Shown one piece after another: positions 9,942 through 12,625 of a DNA stretch of 12,625 bases (its first letter is position 1; every line of letters begins with the position of its first letter). Made by a program: the position numbers and the translations under genes. The notes under the pieces were generated by a model. That model did no database searches, had not been told where the DNA came from, and saw nothing but the letters and a program-made list of their open reading frames with translations. The DNA is taken from contig FWWN02000518.1 of NCBI GenBank assembly GCA_900175165.2, positions 1 to 12,625 on the forward strand, read 5' to 3'. Source of the stretch: Rhizomucor pusillus. Its lineage: Eukaryota; Mucoromycota; Mucoromycetes; Mucorales; Lichtheimiaceae.

Positions 9942-11168
9942 ATGGACTATATCGTTGATGAGGAAGTGTACGCAATTGAAACCGTTAGTTCTCACACGGA
10001 ATATTTACGTAATACATCTTGCCAACACAACTCTGAGTCTGTTGCTATGCATGTCGCCAAGTCAAATAATACAGACATTCGTATGGATGAAGTAGAACCT
10101 AAGCGTGCCTATATGACCTACACATACCAAGATAAAGTAAGGTTTTTCAAACTGATGTTTGAGAGGGTTTTGAGTGCGTCAGCTGCTGCAAAGCAGTTAG
10201 GAATTCTTGTTCGTTCAGCACAAAGATGGGCGTTACAATACGAAAAGGACCCTGAAAGCATTTTTAAAAAGCGTAAAAACAATGATCGTCCGCGTATTCT
10301 TCATGAAGAGCATAAGAAAGTTATCTTAGAATGCGTTGACGAGAACCCATCGATTGTCCTAGAGCAACTGATGGAACAACTGCTTCAGAGATTTCAGGGA
10401 CTCAAAGTATCCAAAGCGACGCTTCATCGGTTTGTGAAGAATGAATGCAATTTGTCATTGAAAAAAGCTCGGTTTCAGCCTGTAGACAGGAATAGCGAGG
10501 CTAAGATCCAAGAACGCCTTGACTGGGTGCGTAGATGGGACATGGCCGACATCGACTTTAGAAAAAACTGTGTCTTTCTTGATGAATCTGCGTTCCATAT
10601 CAACATGAAACGCAGCATGGCATGGTCCAAGAAAGGGTCATCTGCAGTGGTTACAGTGCCAAAAACAGGAGCAAGAACAACTACAATCTTGGGAGCAATC
10701 TCGGCATCAGGTATCATCAAATGCAGCTTAAGACTCCCACAGCCTCCGGCCAAGAAAAGAAAGAGGGCGGGTCATTCCGAAGTTGTAAGCAAGGGCACTA
10801 TAACTGGACATTATCTCAGCTTCCTTAAGGCTACAATGGATGAAATGGATAAGTACGAGTACATGAAGGGACACCATTTGGTAATGGATAACGCTCCTAT
10901 TCATAAGGCTGAGGATATCTTTAAGTATATTGAGTCTCGAGGATATCGATGTGCCTATCTACCATCATACTCGCCTGAACTCAATCCTATTGAGCAGTTT
11001 TGGTCAGTTGTCAAGAGCAAAGTAAAACGCAACAGATTCTTGGAAAGCGAGACATTGATGACACGAATCAGTGAAGCATCCAATAGCTTACGGCTAAGTG
11101 ATTTCGAAGGGTTTATTTCTCATTCTTATAGATGCTTAGATAATTGTCGTAACGGAGAGCAGCTGTGA
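9942..11168 (+). CDS. Tc1/mariner-type DDE (DDE_3 superfamily) transposase, DD34E
   Basis: Catalyses cut-and-paste transposition of its own element in the nucleus. In the 408-aa frame from ATG 9942, an acidic N-terminal stretch is followed by an HTH region at about residues 63-100 (AAAKQLGILVRSAQRWALQY) and a second HTH-like segment at about 115-170 (KVSKATLHRFVKNE). The RNase H-fold catalytic core then carries D214 (VFLDESAFH), D316 (VMDNAPIHK) and E351 (ELNPIEQFW), with 34 residues between the last two (DD34E). KKRKR (271-275) is a likely nuclear-localisation signal. There is no stop or frameshift in the core, so it may be active or recently inserted. The same reading frame continues upstream of 9942 to 9892 with protein-like sequence (DGQGHVVDECGCPEP). 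It meets a T8 tract at 9884-9891, so the true N-terminus is probably longer and may be frameshifted here. The length fits Tc1-like enzymes (about 340-450 aa). Confidence 0.9.
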   Translation: MDYIVDEEVYAIETVSSHTEYLRNTSCQHNSESVAMHVAKSNNTDIRMDEVEPKRAYMTYTYQDKVRFFKLMFERVLSASAAAKQLGILVRSAQRWALQYEKDPESIFKKRKNNDRPRILHEEHKKVILECVDENPSIVLEQLMEQLLQRFQGLKVSKATLHRFVKNECNLSLKKARFQPVDRNSEAKIQERLDWVRRWDMADIDFRKNCVFLDESAFHINMKRSMAWSKKGSSAVVTVPKTGARTTTILGAISASGIIKCSLRLPQPPAKKRKRAGHSEVVSKGTITGHYLSFLKATMDEMDKYEYMKGHHLVMDNAPIHKAEDIFKYIESRGYRCAYLPSYSPELNPIEQFWSVVKSKVKRNRFLESETLMTRISEASNSLRLSDFEGFISHSYRCLDNCRNGEQL

Positions 11169-11415
11169 TATAATCGACATATGTAATAGAAAGAAAAACA
11201 GAAACAAGCAAAAAAAAAGTGCGCAGCAGACTAACCAAGGCTAACCAAGGCTAACCACTGGTAAAGAGAGCTACAATTATGGCTGCTATAATGTTTGATC
11301 AACATCTACTTTACTCACAATTTGCTACAGCGACTCTAACCAGCTCTTCGCCTAATTCTTTGTATTCTTTGTTGTGTGTGATAAAAAATAAATATAAAAA
11401 ATGATCATGTTACAG
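11169..11415. other. intergenic, between convergent genes
   Basis: Holds an A9 run (11210-11218) and the proposed right inverted repeat. After these comes about 150 bp of A/T-rich DNA (including aaataaatataaaaaa near 11385-11400) that could supply poly(A) signals. No gene was seen. Confidence 0.5.
11226..11257 (-). repeat. 10-bp tandem repeat (CTAACCAAGG), proposed right inverted repeat
   Basis: On the + strand, CTAACCAAGG is repeated exactly at 11231-11240 and 11241-11250, followed by a partial copy CTAACCA. On the - strand this is an array of CTTGGT at 10-bp period, the mirror of 9221-9236. It lies 58 nt past the transposase stop codon, right after an A9 run. Confidence 0.5.
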
Positions 11416-12599
11416 CTACAAGCATAAAGTCGTGCACACATATTCCTCTACATCAATATTGATAGATCCACTGCTTTCAATATTCAGTTCATCAGCAATC
11501 ACAGTTTGTTCCTGAAGCATGGTCATCATAACAGAAAGAAGTTCAAAACCTTTATACCATTTAATCCGGTCATTGGATGATGTTGGTAGTTCGGCAGAGC
11601 GGTGCTGTTGTACAATATATTTGCCAGGGCTATCTGGATCCAGGCGGGTGGTCGAAAGTGTCAAAGTTGTACAAACAAGCTGCAGTGAAAATGTGCGGAC
11701 TTTTGCAATGGTGGTCTGATCACTGCTTCCAACAACGCAATGGAGTTGTGCATGTTCTTGATGGTGTCGTTCAGCGTGTGCTCCATTTTTTCTGTTGCTG
11801 GACCACTTGAAGACTCCATTACAATTCTGTTTCGTCCGTTTTGATCATAGCCCCGACCATCAAGGTACCGAACACCTCCTTGACTCCAGCTCTCTGGTAA
11901 TATATTCGATTCCACCTGCTCATCTGCTACCGTTTCACACCATTCAAAGCCAAGAAGACCGGTCTGATCACCAAGTGTTTGCAGCAACGGAACTACGCGG
12001 TCAATCCAAAATGTACGCTCGCTTTTGGATATGTATTCTGATCGGCGATTGCTCTTGTTGGCATATTCAGTCAAAACAAACTGGACGATGCGGGTAAGTT
12101 GCCTTTCAGTCAGGGAAATACTGGATGGTAATCGATATGTCCACAAAGCATAAGGAAGCTCCTCGTACGGTTGCTGCAGCACTGATTGGAGTAACTGATA
12201 TACAGATGGGAATTGCTTGAGAGATTTTAGGGACTGTTGGTCGATTGCTTCTGCTTCTACAACCTTTTTCAATTTATCAGAGAGAAAGCGGTTGCCAGGC
12301 ATGATTATCATAACGATATCTGAGAGCTTCAGGATCGAATCTGCTGTGAATTTTGGTAGGTTGGGAACAAATATTTCATCTGCAGCCGCGAATGTGTAAA
12401 CATGGCGTTCTCCTGGAATCGAGACAATTTTATCTTTTTTGGTTGGTTCGGCTGTGTCTCCACCTTCCTCGTGGGAGCGCTTGTTCAGATGAGTAACATT
12501 GATATGCAATTCTAGCTCGATTTTCAGTTCGCAGTAGAATAGGCAAGAAGGGCAGGCATGTTGTTGTTTGATATCGTCATTCTGAGTGCCCATATCCAT
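11416..12599 (-). CDS. C2H2 zinc-finger hypothetical protein, frameshifted
   Basis: From ATG 12599 the frame starts with a classical zinc finger: C16-x2-C19-x12-H32-x4-H37 (CPSCLFYCELKIE...). After a Lys/Glu-rich linker comes a long domain with SERTFWIDRVVPLLQTLGDQ, LLGFEWCE and EHTLNDTIKNMHNSIALLE. The frame stops at 11661. The natural continuation (KVRTFSLQLVCTTLTLS..., then SSNDRIKWYKGFELLSVMM) lies in another frame that ends at 11416. The break falls between about 11742 and 11722 and is best explained as a 1-nt deletion or a sequence error. A 44-nt intron with a GTGATC donor would also restore the frame, but it would remove residues that look coding. The intended length is about 394 aa. 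From memory it resembles large families of unnamed proteins in Mucoromycota genomes; the molecular role is unknown. The finger suggests nucleic-acid binding. Confidence 0.65.
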
Positions 12600-12625
12600 A
12601 GTAACAAACGTGAATAACTGGTGCT

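Larger units (their letters stand above)
9212..11257 (+). mobile_element. proposed Tc1/mariner-like element of about 2.05 kb
   Basis: The limits are proposed from degenerate terminal inverted repeats. The left end is 9212-9244, starting TGGTAAAATCTTGGTAGTGC. The right end, read on the - strand from 11257 to 11226, starts TGGTTAGCCTTGGTTAGCC. Both share TGGT, then CTTGGT, then CTTGGT in the same spacing, about 20 identities over 33 positions with one gap. The enclosed transposase is intact over its catalytic domain. No clear TA target-site duplication could be fixed, so the exact ends are uncertain and the true termini may lie a little outside. Confidence 0.4.

Noticed and set aside
11666..11727. 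A short intron explaining the frame change in the zinc-finger gene
   Set aside because: The only frame-restoring choice has a poor GTGATC donor and 44 nt. It would also remove residues (KVRTFSLQ) that look coding in the downstream frame.

Overview
The window looks like nuclear DNA of a filamentous fungus, most likely an early-diverging lineage such as Mucoromycota. The evidence is a conserved eukaryotic phosphoglucomutase gene split by six very short introns (53-67 nt, GTAAGT/GTATGT-type donors), a CTGAC-like branch point in a neighbouring gene, and two kinds of eukaryotic DNA transposase. The fungal placement is an inference from gene structure and family resemblance; no database search was possible.

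Layout. 1-60 is a pure poly(A) run, probably a contig edge. 61-1679 has no recognisable gene. 1680-3078 (+) encodes a type II membrane protein that resembles a family-2-like glycosyltransferase, in three or four exons. It is convergent with 5175-3145 (-), a complete seven-exon phosphoglucomutase (558 aa) with every catalytic motif present; only 66 bp separate the two stop codons. 5561-5970 (-) holds a weak small-gene candidate with introns in its leader. About 5.97-7.34 kb is gene-poor.

From about 7.34 kb onward the right part is mobile or repeat-like. 7354-8921 (+) is a heavily decayed transposase of the CACTA/tnp2-like (Plavaka-like) type, recognisable through five frames shifts and several in-frame stops. 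9942-11168 (+) is an open, catalytically complete Tc1/mariner-type (DDE_3 superfamily) transposase with a DD34E triad. It is flanked by degenerate inverted CTTGGT-repeat arrays (9212-9244 and 11226-11257) that I propose as its termini, giving an element of about 2.05 kb. Its N-terminal part seems to continue upstream through a T8 homopolymer frameshift and perhaps through three short introns. Convergent to it, 12599-11416 (-) is a C2H2 zinc-finger hypothetical gene broken by one frameshift.

Of these genes, phosphoglucomutase (Glc-1-P/Glc-6-P interconversion, feeding UDP-glucose) and the putative glycosyltransferase are the host metabolic genes. The rest of the right half is best read as a landing zone for DNA transposons. 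No clearly new functional system is visible. The most informative points are the young-looking Tc1-like element with its unusual termini and N-terminal region, and the broken zinc-finger gene next to it.
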